A program made the position numbers and the translations under genes. Source: Akkermansiaceae bacterium (GTDB lineage: Bacteria > Verrucomicrobiota > Verrucomicrobiia > Verrucomicrobiales > Akkermansiaceae). Taken from it: a stretch of 52,724 bases of DNA. The stretch spans positions 1 to 52,724 of the forward strand of contig CANLKN010000013.1 in NCBI GenBank assembly GCA_947491475.1, written 5' to 3'. Positions 29,532 through 35,891 of the stretch are shown one piece after another (the stretch's first letter is position 1; each line of letters opens with the position of its first letter). The notes beneath the pieces are model-generated. The model ran no database searches and was not told the DNA's origin. It worked only from the letters and a program-made list of their open reading frames with translations.

Positions 29532-30437
29532 ATGCCCAACTACCACCTTAGCCACCTCGCCCAACTCGAAGCCGAAGCCATCTTCGTGCTACGCGAAACC
29601 GCCGCCCAGTTCCAGAATCCGGCCCTGTTGTTCTCCGGCGGCAAAGACTCGATCGTCATGGCCTGGCTCGCTAAAAAAGCCTTCTGGCCCGCCCGCATGC
29701 CCTTCCCGCTGGTCCACGTCGATACCGGCCACAATTTCACCGAAACCATGACCTACCGCGACGAGTTCGTGGACCTCATCCGCGCCAAGCTGGTCGTCGG
29801 ATTGGTCCAGGAATCCATCGACAGCGGCCGCGTGGTCGAGGAAAAGGGCCCCAACGCCTCGCGCAACAAACTCCAGACCGTCACCCTGCTCGATACCATC
29901 GAGAAACACCAATACGACGCCTGCCTCGGCGGCGGCCGCCGCGATGAGGAAAAAGCCCGCGCCAAGGAGCGCTTCTTCTCGCATCGCGACGATTTCGGCC
30001 AGTGGGACCCCAAAAACCAGCGGCCCGAACTCTGGAACCTTTTCAACGGCCGCAAGCACCCCGGAGAGCACTTCCGCATCTTCCCGCTCTCAAACTTCAC
30101 CGAGATGGACATCTGGATGTATATCCAACGCGAGGAAATCCCCCTCCCCTCTATCTACTTCGCCCACGAGCGTGAAATCTTCGAGCGCAACGGACAGCTT
30201 CTCGCCGTCACCGATTTTCTCAAACCCCAGGACCACGAAAAAGCCGAAAAACGCATCGTCCGCTTCCGCACCATCGGCGACGCCACCTGCACCGGCGCCG
30301 TCGAGTCCAACGCCTCCAACCTCGACGAGGTCATCGCCGAAGTCGCCGCCGCCCGCCAGACCGAACGCGGCACCCGCGCCGACGACAAGCGCTCCGAAAC
30401 CGCCATGGAGGACAGGAAAAAAGAGGGTTATTTTTGA
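29532..30437 (+). CDS. cysD: Sulfate adenylyltransferase subunit 2 (small)
   Basis: The 301-residue product starts MPNYHLSHLAQLEAEAIFVL. The PP-loop SGGKDS is at 35-40 in the ALLFSGGKDSIVM context, then PLVHVDTGHNFTE, CLGGGRRDEEKARAKER, EHFRIFPLSNFTEMDIW and the C-terminal RTIGDATCTGAVES, matching CysD along its length. With the GTPase CysN it makes APS from sulfate and ATP. A heptamer array precedes the start. Confidence 0.96.
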   Translation: MPNYHLSHLAQLEAEAIFVLRETAAQFQNPALLFSGGKDSIVMAWLAKKAFWPARMPFPLVHVDTGHNFTETMTYRDEFVDLIRAKLVVGLVQESIDSGRVVEEKGPNASRNKLQTVTLLDTIEKHQYDACLGGGRRDEEKARAKERFFSHRDDFGQWDPKNQRPELWNLFNGRKHPGEHFRIFPLSNFTEMDIWMYIQREEIPLPSIYFAHEREIFERNGQLLAVTDFLKPQDHEKAEKRIVRFRTIGDATCTGAVESNASNLDEVIAEVAAARQTERGTRADDKRSETAMEDRKKEGYF

Positions 30438-30536
30438 GTGTTGCCCAAAAATAACAGTTATTAGTGATTTGTGATTCGATATTAGGTTCTCTTCCCCAAT
30501 CTCCAATTTCAAATTCAAAACACCCCTTAACCACCC

Positions 30537-30725
30537 ATGCAGCCTCCCACCCAAGCCTCCATCTGGAAAGCGATGCCGCTGTCGGAGAAATACAATCTCC
30601 TCGCCGCCAGCATCCGCCAAGCACGGGAGCTCAAACGTATCGGCATCCGGATGCGCCGCCCGAATGCCTCACCGGAGGAAGTCGATAAAGAACTCGCCCG
30701 CATCTGGCTCCATGCAAGACCCTGA
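30537..30725 (+). CDS. Small helical protein paired with a nucleotidyltransferase
   Basis: The 62-residue product is helical and basic: SEKYNLLAASIRQARELKRI, then RMRRPNASPEEVDKELARIWL. It overlaps the following nucleotidyltransferase gene by 14 bp on the same strand. Short helical proteins of this kind are commonly encoded just upstream of minimal nucleotidyltransferases, a two-gene arrangement reminiscent of toxin-antitoxin pairs. No DNA-binding motif is evident and no family name is offered. Confidence 0.6.
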   Translation: MQPPTQASIWKAMPLSEKYNLLAASIRQARELKRIGIRMRRPNASPEEVDKELARIWLHARP

Positions 30726-31275
30726 TCTCATCCGCCTGTTCGTCGTCCCATTGGAAAACGCGGGCATCCGCTACATGATCACCGGTTCGATCGCCAGTTC
30801 GATCTATGGCGAACCACGCAATACTCTGGATATCGACCTCGTCGTGCTGCTCGGATCAAACCAGATCCCCCAACTGCCCGGACTCTTCCCCGAAGACGAA
30901 TTCTACCTGCCACCCGCCGACGTGATCGCCATCGAGTCCCGCCGCGAAGCACACGGCCATTTCAATATCATCCACCACAACACAGGCCTCAAGGCGGACA
31001 TCTATCTCTCCCGCAACCACCCATCATTGCCATGGGCTCTCCAAAAAATCCGCCGTGTAGAAACCCCTTCCACTCCAATCAATCTTGCCCCACCGGAATA
31101 CGTGATCATCCACAAGCTTGAATTCTTCCGCGAAGGGGGCTCACAAAAACACCTCCGCGACATCGCAGGCATCATCGAACAACAGGACCTCGACCAAGAA
31201 TTCCTGGACCGCTCCATAGACGCCCTCGGACTCCAACCCCAGTGGCAGGCAGCCAATGCCCTCACCTGGCGATAG
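30712..31275 (+). CDS. Minimal nucleotidyltransferase-superfamily protein
   Basis: The 187-residue product is called from ATG 30712 (MQDPDLIRLFVVPLENAGIR). It has the nucleotidyltransferase core GSIASSIYGEPRNTLDIDLVV, i.e. G-S followed by D-I-D metal ligands, and the later ADIYL strand with the third Asp. The C-terminal part (PPEYVIIHKLEFFREGGSQKHLRDIAGI) is the helix pair seen in DUF6036/AbiEii-like nucleotidyltransferases. It likely transfers a nucleotide to an RNA or protein; it may form a module with the preceding 62-residue protein. Its stop codon TAG lies inside the first GATAGTG heptamer of the downstream array. Confidence 0.72.
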   Translation: MQDPDLIRLFVVPLENAGIRYMITGSIASSIYGEPRNTLDIDLVVLLGSNQIPQLPGLFPEDEFYLPPADVIAIESRREAHGHFNIIHHNTGLKADIYLSRNHPSLPWALQKIRRVETPSTPINLAPPEYVIIHKLEFFREGGSQKHLRDIAGIIEQQDLDQEFLDRSIDALGLQPQWQAANALTWR

Positions 31276-31378
31276 TGGATCGTAGATAGAAGATCGTAGA
31301 TTGTAGATAATTGATAGCGAAACACTCACCCACGATCCACGATCCACGATCCACAATCCACAATCCACAATCCACAAT
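31271..31378. repeat. Large inverted heptamer arrays (GATNGTR / CCACRAT)
   Basis: The left arm 31271-31319 holds seven consecutive 7-mers: GATAGTG, GATCGTA, GATAGAA, GATCGTA, GATTGTA, GATAATT, GATAGCG. The right arm 31330-31378 holds seven CCACRAT units (three CCACGAT, four CCACAAT), the inverse of GATYGTG, so the arms can pair imperfectly over most of their length around an ~10-nt centre. The left arm begins inside the stop codon of the upstream gene. It is the longest array in the window. Confidence 0.75.
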
Positions 31379-31384
31379 CTCTTC

Positions 31385-31445
31385 TCTTGTGTCTTGAAGT
31401 CTTGTGTCTCTCTTCCCCTTCACTGATAACCGATAACTGATAACA
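31385..31445 (+). repeat. TCTTGTG and GATAACN heptamers abutting the cysN start
   Basis: TCTTGTG, TCTTGAAG, TCTTGTG (31385-31406), then a spacer, then GATAACC, GATAACT, GATAACA (31425-31445), the last unit directly touching the cysN ATG at 31446. This leaves no Shine-Dalgarno sequence. Confidence 0.65.
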
Positions 31446-32690
31446 ATGGACCTCCTCCGCTTCTCCACCGCCGGCTCCGTCGATGACGGCAAATCCACCC
31501 TCATCGGCCGTTTGTTATACGATTCCAAATCCATCTTCGAGGACCAACTCGAAGCCATGGAGGAATCTTCGCGCCGCCGCGGCGACGAAAACGTCAACCT
31601 CGCCCTTCTAACAGACGGCCTCAAGGCCGAGCGCGAACAGGGCATCACCATCGACGTCGCCTACCGCTACTTCGCCACGCCCAAACGCAAGTTCATCATT
31701 GCCGACACCCCCGGCCACATCCAATACACCCGCAACATGGTGACCGGCGCATCCACCGCCAACCTCGCCATCATCCTCATCGACGCACGCAAAGGCGTCA
31801 TCGAGCAGACCAAGCGCCACAGCTTCATCGCCAACCTGCTGCGCATCCAGCACCTCGTCGTCGCCGTCAACAAGATGGACCTAGTCGATTACTCAGAGGA
31901 GGTTTACAACCAGATCGTCAGCGATTTCCGCGACTTCGCCTCGCGCCTCGACAACATCGTCGAGATCACCGACATCCCGATCTCCGCACTCAACGGCGAC
32001 AATGTGGTCGAGAAATCCACCAACATGCCGTGGTATCAGGGCCCCACCTTCCTCTATCACCTCGAACACGTCTATGTCGGCGGCGAGGAAAACCACGTCG
32101 ATGCCCGCTTCCCCGTCCAGTGGGTGATCCGCCCGATGTCCGACGAATGGCATGACTTCCGCGGCTACGCCGGACGCGTCGCCGGCGGCGTCTTCAAGCC
32201 CGGCGATGAAGTCACCGTGCTGCCCTCCGGTTTCAAATCGGTCATCACGGCCATCCACACCGCCGACGGCGAGATCGAGGAAGCCTTCGCCCCGCAATCC
32301 GTCTGCCTCACCCTCGCCGATGAGATCGACATCTCGCGCGGCGACACCCTGGTCAAGGCCAACAACCCGCCAGCGGTAAGCCAGGACATCGAGGCGATGA
32401 TCTGCTGGTTCTCACCCAAGCCGATGGCCCACCGCGCCAAGCTCATCGTCCGCCACACCACTCAGGAAACCAAGGCCATCGTCCAGGAGGTCAAGTATCA
32501 CGTGGACATCAACACGCTCCACAAGATCGAAGGCGTGGACAGTTTTGAGATGAACGACATCGGCCGCATCACCATGCGCACCGCCGTGCCGCTCATCCAT
32601 GATGCCTACCGCCGCAACCGCAGCACTGGCTCCTTCGTCCTCATCGACCCCGGCACCAACGAAACCGTCGCTGCGGGAATGATCGTGTAG
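31446..32690 (+). CDS. cysN: Sulfate adenylyltransferase subunit 1 (GTPase)
   Basis: The 414-residue product starts MDLLRFSTAGSVDDGKSTLI with G1 GSVDDGKS (10-17). G2/switch region EREQGITIDVAYRYF, G3 DTPGH, G4 NKMD and G5 SALNG follow, then two beta-barrel domains. No APS-kinase fusion is present; CysC is separate at 27895. The GTPase couples GTP hydrolysis to APS formation by CysD. The gene is intact, ending VAAGMIV. A second copy of its last 100 bp occurs 804 bp downstream, beyond a vapBC-like module. Confidence 0.96.
   Translation: MDLLRFSTAGSVDDGKSTLIGRLLYDSKSIFEDQLEAMEESSRRRGDENVNLALLTDGLKAEREQGITIDVAYRYFATPKRKFIIADTPGHIQYTRNMVTGASTANLAIILIDARKGVIEQTKRHSFIANLLRIQHLVVAVNKMDLVDYSEEVYNQIVSDFRDFASRLDNIVEITDIPISALNGDNVVEKSTNMPWYQGPTFLYHLEHVYVGGEENHVDARFPVQWVIRPMSDEWHDFRGYAGRVAGGVFKPGDEVTVLPSGFKSVITAIHTADGEIEEAFAPQSVCLTLADEIDISRGDTLVKANNPPAVSQDIEAMICWFSPKPMAHRAKLIVRHTTQETKAIVQEVKYHVDINTLHKIEGVDSFEMNDIGRITMRTAVPLIHDAYRRNRSTGSFVLIDPGTNETVAAGMIV
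32587..32686 (+). repeat. cysN 3'-end direct repeat, left copy
   Basis: These 100 bp encode the last residues of CysN. They match 33391-33490 at 95 of 100 positions; all five differences (CGC/CGA, ACT/ACC, GCT/GCC, GCG/GCT, GGA/GGG) are third-position and synonymous. The repeats bracket the vapBC-like genes. Confidence 0.9.
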
Positions 32691-32760
32691 TGGTAAAAGC
32701 TGAAAGGCAGATGCCGCTTCCTCTGCTTGATTTTCGCGAAATCTCCCCCATACTAGCCGC

Positions 32761-32982
32761 ATGTCAAAAGCAGCATTGCTTCAGGCCAAGGCGGCAAATC
32801 TACCGGAGCCCATCGCGTCAGAGGTTCTGGACTTCCTCGAATTTGTGACAACCCGCCGAGAATTCGAAAGCCGACGCACTACCGGGACCATCCAACAATT
32901 CAGAGGAGCATTCAAAGGGCGGCTCAGCTCATCGGAAGAGTTTGCGGCCAACAAAACCAATGAAATCCGCTTGGAAAAATGA
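32761..32982 (+). CDS. VapB-like antitoxin (DUF2281-type)
   Basis: The 73-residue product MSKAALLQAKAANLPEPIAS then EVLDFLEFVTTRRE resembles small DUF2281/VapB-type antitoxins: a helical N-terminal part with LPEPIASEVLDFLEF and a polar C-terminal tail. It overlaps the PIN-domain toxin gene by 23 bp. It sits between the two copies of the cysN 3' end. Confidence 0.75.
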   Translation: MSKAALLQAKAANLPEPIASEVLDFLEFVTTRREFESRRTTGTIQQFRGAFKGRLSSSEEFAANKTNEIRLEK

Positions 32983-33385
32983 GCCATGCGTCATTCTCGA
33001 CGCATGTGCCCTGATTGCTTTTCTTAACGACGAACCGGGAGCGGATGTGGTGGCTTCGATATTTGAGACAGTCGCATCAGTTGAAATCTCGGCGATCAAT
33101 CTGCTTGAAATCGCATACGACGCGGTGCGCCGCACCGGTGACACCCAGACCGCTTATGATGTTCTTAATGCTGTCAACCAGCTTCCGCTGAAAATCCATT
33201 GGAGCATCAACGATGAGGTTTTTCTACAAGCCGCCGGTTTCAAAGCCGGTTACCGAATCTCTATTGCCGACGCCATCGCATTGGCAAGCGCCGCAGCGCG
33301 TGGCGCACCATTGGCAACGAGCGATCACCATGAGTTCGATCCGCTGGAGAAACAAGCGGCGGCGCGATTCATTTGGATCCGCTGA
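32960..33385 (+). CDS. vapC: VapC-like PIN-domain toxin
   Basis: The 141-residue product is called from ATG 32960 (MKSAWKNEPCVILDACALIAF); an in-frame ATG six codons earlier is possible. PIN acidic residues: D14 in VILDACALIAFLND, E in INLLEIAYD, then D in RISIADAIALASAA and D in PLATSDHHEF. These four bind Mg2+ in the RNase active site; VapC toxins cut tRNA or rRNA. It looks complete. Its stop at 33385 lies 5 bp before the right copy of the cysN repeat. Confidence 0.88.
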   Translation: MKSAWKNEPCVILDACALIAFLNDEPGADVVASIFETVASVEISAINLLEIAYDAVRRTGDTQTAYDVLNAVNQLPLKIHWSINDEVFLQAAGFKAGYRISIADAIALASAAARGAPLATSDHHEFDPLEKQAAARFIWIR

Positions 33386-33390
33386 AGCCC

Positions 33391-33490
33391 TGCCGCTCAT
33401 CCATGATGCCTACCGACGCAACCGCAGCACCGGCTCCTTCGTCCTCATCGACCCCGGCACCAACGAAACCGTCGCCGCTGGGATGATCGT
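33391..33490 (+). pseudogene. Displaced duplicate of the cysN 3' end
   Basis: The frame encodes ALPLIHDAYRRNRSTGSFVL then IDPGTNETVAAGMIV and a TGA at 33492-33494, identical in protein to the CysN C-terminus. No start precedes it; it would only be translated as a read-through of upstream sequence. Perfect protein conservation with only synonymous DNA change shows both copies diverged while under coding selection, as expected if one came from a related strain. Confidence 0.85.
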
Positions 33491-33523
33491 TTGAGCCATA
33501 ACCATGCAGTAGGATAGCAAACC

Positions 33524-33661
33524 GTGGCGCGGGCGTCTCGCCCGCCGCCATATCAAGCCAGCGGCTGCACGCCAAAAAATCCACAGCAATGGGTATGTAA
33601 GGCATCTTCTGGCAAGTAGCAGGGATTTTCAGAAAGGCGGCGGGCGAGACTCCCGCGCCAC
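33524..33661. repeat. Inverted REP-like pair, GTGGCGCGGG type, copies 2 and 3
   Basis: The plus copy at 33524-33549 has stem GCGGGCG, loop TCT, stem CGCCCGC. The inverted copy at 33636-33661 has one stem mismatch. They differ from copy 1 (11488-11513) at only one or two bases. Head-to-head arrangement 86 bp apart resembles a REPIN. Confidence 0.7.
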
Positions 33662-33696
33662 TATGGTCCGCTGCATGGCTACCGCTAATGGTAGAT

Positions 33697-33785
33697 GCTG
33701 AAATGCTGAAATGCTGAGATAATATCCCCTGGTCCGCGCAATAGCTCTCTTCTTCTTATCCCAGCTTCTCAGCTTCTCAGCTTCT
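33697..33785. repeat. Inverted octamer arrays (GCTGARAN / CAGCTTCT)
   Basis: The left arm 33697-33720 holds three octamers: GCTGAAAT, GCTGAAAT, GCTGAGAT. The right arm 33762-33785 holds three CAGCTTCT, the inverse of AGAAGCTG. The right arm supplies the TGA stop and the last two codons of the minus-strand VTT gene. Confidence 0.65.
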
Positions 33786-34496
33786 ACCCCGCAACCTCTG
33801 CCGCAGGATCTGCACCACCACCACGCCCACCACGATCAGCCCGACTCCGGCGATCGCCGGCGCGAAGTTTCCACCGGCCACACCCGCGCCACTGAGCACG
33901 ATGCCACAGGCAATCAAGCCGCTGCAGGCCATGGAGACCGGAAGGTAGAGCCCGAAAGGCACGCGAAAGAATCCCAGTAGATAATTCTGAAAAAATAGTG
34001 GCACGCCCGGAGTGAGGCGCACAACCAGCAACAGCCGCAAATGGTTGCCGCCGGGTGATTCCGGCACTCGCCACGTGCCCGCCGCCAGCAGCTTCTCCAC
34101 CAATCCCCTGCCCGGCCGCGCCGCCAGCCAATACGTCCAGCTCATGTTGAGCGCCAGCGCCACCAGACAAATCGCACACGCTGCCACCGGCCGATCGCGC
34201 CAAACCGTGCCGGCCAGAATCAGCAGCGCACTGGTCGGCACCGGCAGGCCTGGCAGGATCACCAAGCCCGCAAACAACCACCACGGACGCTCCCGCAAAA
34301 AAGCCTCCGCTCGCAACCAGTTCGCTTTAAGCATCGCCAGGTCCACCCCCATCCGCCACGCCCACAGCAGCGCCGCTAATCCAAGCACCAGCCCCACTCC
34401 CGCCACTCGGTGAAAACGCCGATCCCGCAAAATTTTCTTCAATCGATCCATCCGCGCGGAGACTGATCCTCCATTTCCCCTTCCGCAATCCTGCAT
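33777..34496 (-). CDS. TVP38/TMEM64-family (VTT-domain) membrane protein
   Basis: The 239-residue product (or 224 from the ATG at 34451, MDRLKKILRDRR) has five or six membrane segments. The VTT-type motif is FAGLVILPGLPVPTSALLIL, then RLTPGVPLFFQNYLLGFFRV with the re-entrant loop proline and glycines. DedA-superfamily proteins affect lipid distribution and membrane homeostasis; recent work links some to undecaprenyl-phosphate or phospholipid flipping. Its stop codon is made by the CAGCTTCT array. It is divergent from the polysaccharide epimerase at 34711. Confidence 0.85.
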   Translation of the reverse strand: MQDCGRGNGGSVSARMDRLKKILRDRRFHRVAGVGLVLGLAALLWAWRMGVDLAMLKANWLRAEAFLRERPWWLFAGLVILPGLPVPTSALLILAGTVWRDRPVAACAICLVALALNMSWTYWLAARPGRGLVEKLLAAGTWRVPESPGGNHLRLLLVVRLTPGVPLFFQNYLLGFFRVPFGLYLPVSMACSGLIACGIVLSGAGVAGGNFAPAIAGVGLIVVGVVVVQILRQRLRGRS

Positions 34497-34659
34497 TCCG
34501 CCGCCCTCCGGCCTCCGATTTACCCCACTTCCGCTTTATTCATTTTTTCTTGAACAAACCAGCCGCCAAGCCACCTTCCACCCCATGCAATCCTCGCGGG
34601 TTGCTGCTCATCCACGCTTGATTCCCTAGCAGTTCTGTCTCTCCCAAGACCGTAACCAC

Positions 34660-34673
34660 GGGCGGCAGCGTGC
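34660..34673 (+). promoter_or_regulatory. ops/JUMPstart-like element, copy 2
   Basis: GGGCGGCAGCGTGC matches the last 14 bases of enterobacterial JUMPstart (GGGCGGTAGCGTGC) at 13 positions. Both window copies share CCACGGGCGGCAGCGT. It lies 37 bp before the epimerase start on the coding strand, in a leader with no other gene. CGGGC/GCCCG around the core could form a short hairpin. Confidence 0.5.
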
Positions 34674-34710
34674 CCGCACAGGCCCTCGGCTCACTCAGCA
34701 CCTATCTCCC

Positions 34711-35622
34711 ATGCGCGTCCTCATCACAGGCGGAGCCGGATTCATCGGCAGTCATCTTGTCGAATCTTTCCAAAGCCGGGCGGAAATTGTCGTTCTGGAC
34801 AATCTGCGCAGCGGCTACCGTCGCAACCTCGACGGTCTCGCCCACACCTTCATCGAAGGCAGCGTCACAGATCCGGCCGCAGTTGCGCAAGCCATGCAGG
34901 GGGTGGACATGGTATTCCATCTCGCGGCGATGATTTCCGTGCCTGAATCCATGGACCACCCACGCGAATGCGTGGACATCAACGTCACCGGACTGCTCCA
35001 CGTTTTGGAAGCCGCCGCCAAGGCGGGTGTCAAAAAACTTGTGCTCGCCAGCTCTGCCGCTGTCTATGGCGACAATCCAACGGTCCCGAAAACCGAGGAT
35101 ATGTTACCAGAACCCAAGAGCCCCTACGCCATCACCAAGCTCGACGGCGAATACTACCTTGAAATGTTCCACCGCGAGGGTCGGCTGCAAACCGCCTCGC
35201 TGCGCTTCTTCAACGTCTTTGGTCCGCGTCAGGACCCCGCAAGCGCCTATGCCGCCGCAGTGCCCATCTTTATCCGCAAAGCACTCGCCGGAGAGGACAT
35301 CGTCATCTTCGGCGATGGCGGCCAGACGCGTGATTTTATCCACGTGCGCGACATCATCGCCGCGCTGGTCCATGCCGCCACACAACCGGCATTCTCAGGC
35401 AGCCACAATGTCGGCTACGGCCGCAGCATGACAGTGCTGGATCTCGCACAACTCATCATTCGCCTCGCAGGTTCCAAGTCGCGCATCATCCACCAGCCCG
35501 AGCGCCCCGGCGATGTCCGCCATTCACGCGCTGCTATCGACAAACTCCTCGCCACCGGCTTCCACCACGTCAGCTCGCTGGAACAAGGACTGGTGGAAAC
35601 GTTGGCGTCGTTTCGTGGATGA
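34711..35622 (+). CDS. NAD-dependent sugar epimerase (UDP-glucose/GlcNAc 4-epimerase type)
   Basis: The 303-residue product is an extended [22 protein letters not shown] (NAD binding), FHLAAMISVPESM, ASSAAVYGD and the catalytic Y-x3-K in SPYAITKLDG. RFFNVFGPRQDPAS and GDGGQTRDFIHVRDI follow, standard for UDP-hexose C4-epimerases (GalE/WbpP group). It probably interconverts UDP-Glc/UDP-Gal or UDP-GlcNAc/UDP-GalNAc; exact specificity is not readable. It is the first gene after ops-like copy 2. Confidence 0.88.
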   Translation: MRVLITGGAGFIGSHLVESFQSRAEIVVLDNLRSGYRRNLDGLAHTFIEGSVTDPAAVAQAMQGVDMVFHLAAMISVPESMDHPRECVDINVTGLLHVLEAAAKAGVKKLVLASSAAVYGDNPTVPKTEDMLPEPKSPYAITKLDGEYYLEMFHREGRLQTASLRFFNVFGPRQDPASAYAAAVPIFIRKALAGEDIVIFGDGGQTRDFIHVRDIIAALVHAATQPAFSGSHNVGYGRSMTVLDLAQLIIRLAGSKSRIIHQPERPGDVRHSRAAIDKLLATGFHHVSSLEQGLVETLASFRG

Positions 35623-35679
35623 TGGGTGATCCGAATGGAGGAGACGCCCACCAGTGCTGCATCAGATAGGGCGCCACGA

Positions 35680-35705
35680 GGTAGGGTTCCACCGCCGGGG
35701 GAACC
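35680..35705 (+). repeat. REP-like hairpin, ACCGCCGGG-loop, copy 2
   Basis: Header GGTAG, stem GGTTCC (35685-35690), loop ACCGCCGGG, stem GGAACC (35700-35705). The loop matches copy 1 (25438-25458) exactly while both stem arms differ and still pair. Confidence 0.7.
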
Positions 35706-35785
35706 GGCCAAAGGAACGAGAAAGAGCTGCCTAAACGTGGATATTCCAACTCTCCTTGGACTTCCCCTTTCCCATCTCTTTGTCC

Positions 35786-35811
35786 GGCGGCCCCGGCGGT
35801 GCCGCCCTACC
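35786..35811 (-). repeat. REP-like hairpin, ACCGCCGGG-loop, copy 3 (inverted)
   Basis: On the minus strand: header GGTAG (35811-35807), stem GGCGGC, loop ACCGCCGGG, stem GCCGCC. Inverted relative to copy 2, 80 bp apart, so the two form a REPIN-like doublet. Confidence 0.7.
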
Positions 35812-35835
35812 TTCCCTTTCTCCTCTCATTGTCAT

Positions 35836-35860
35836 GCGGTCTCGGCGAGACCGCGCTACC
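35836..35860 (-). repeat. REP-like hairpin, GTAGC header, GCGGTCTC stem
   Basis: On the minus strand GGTAGC is followed by GCGGTCTC-GCC-GAGACCGC: an 8-bp perfect stem with a 3-nt loop. It lies 31 bp before the GT2 start. Confidence 0.6.
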
Positions 35861-35891
35861 CTCAGCGTCTTCTCACTCGGCACTTCTTCCC

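Noticed and set aside
31271-31378. CRISPR-like array
   Set aside because: The repeat unit is 7 nt with no spacers, arms are inverted, and no cas genes occur; it is a short tandem repeat array.
32587-33490. Classical integrative element with attL/attR at cysN
   Set aside because: The bracketed segment is only ~0.8 kb and encodes no integrase or excisionase; the repeats are recorded as a duplication with a toxin-antitoxin module instead.
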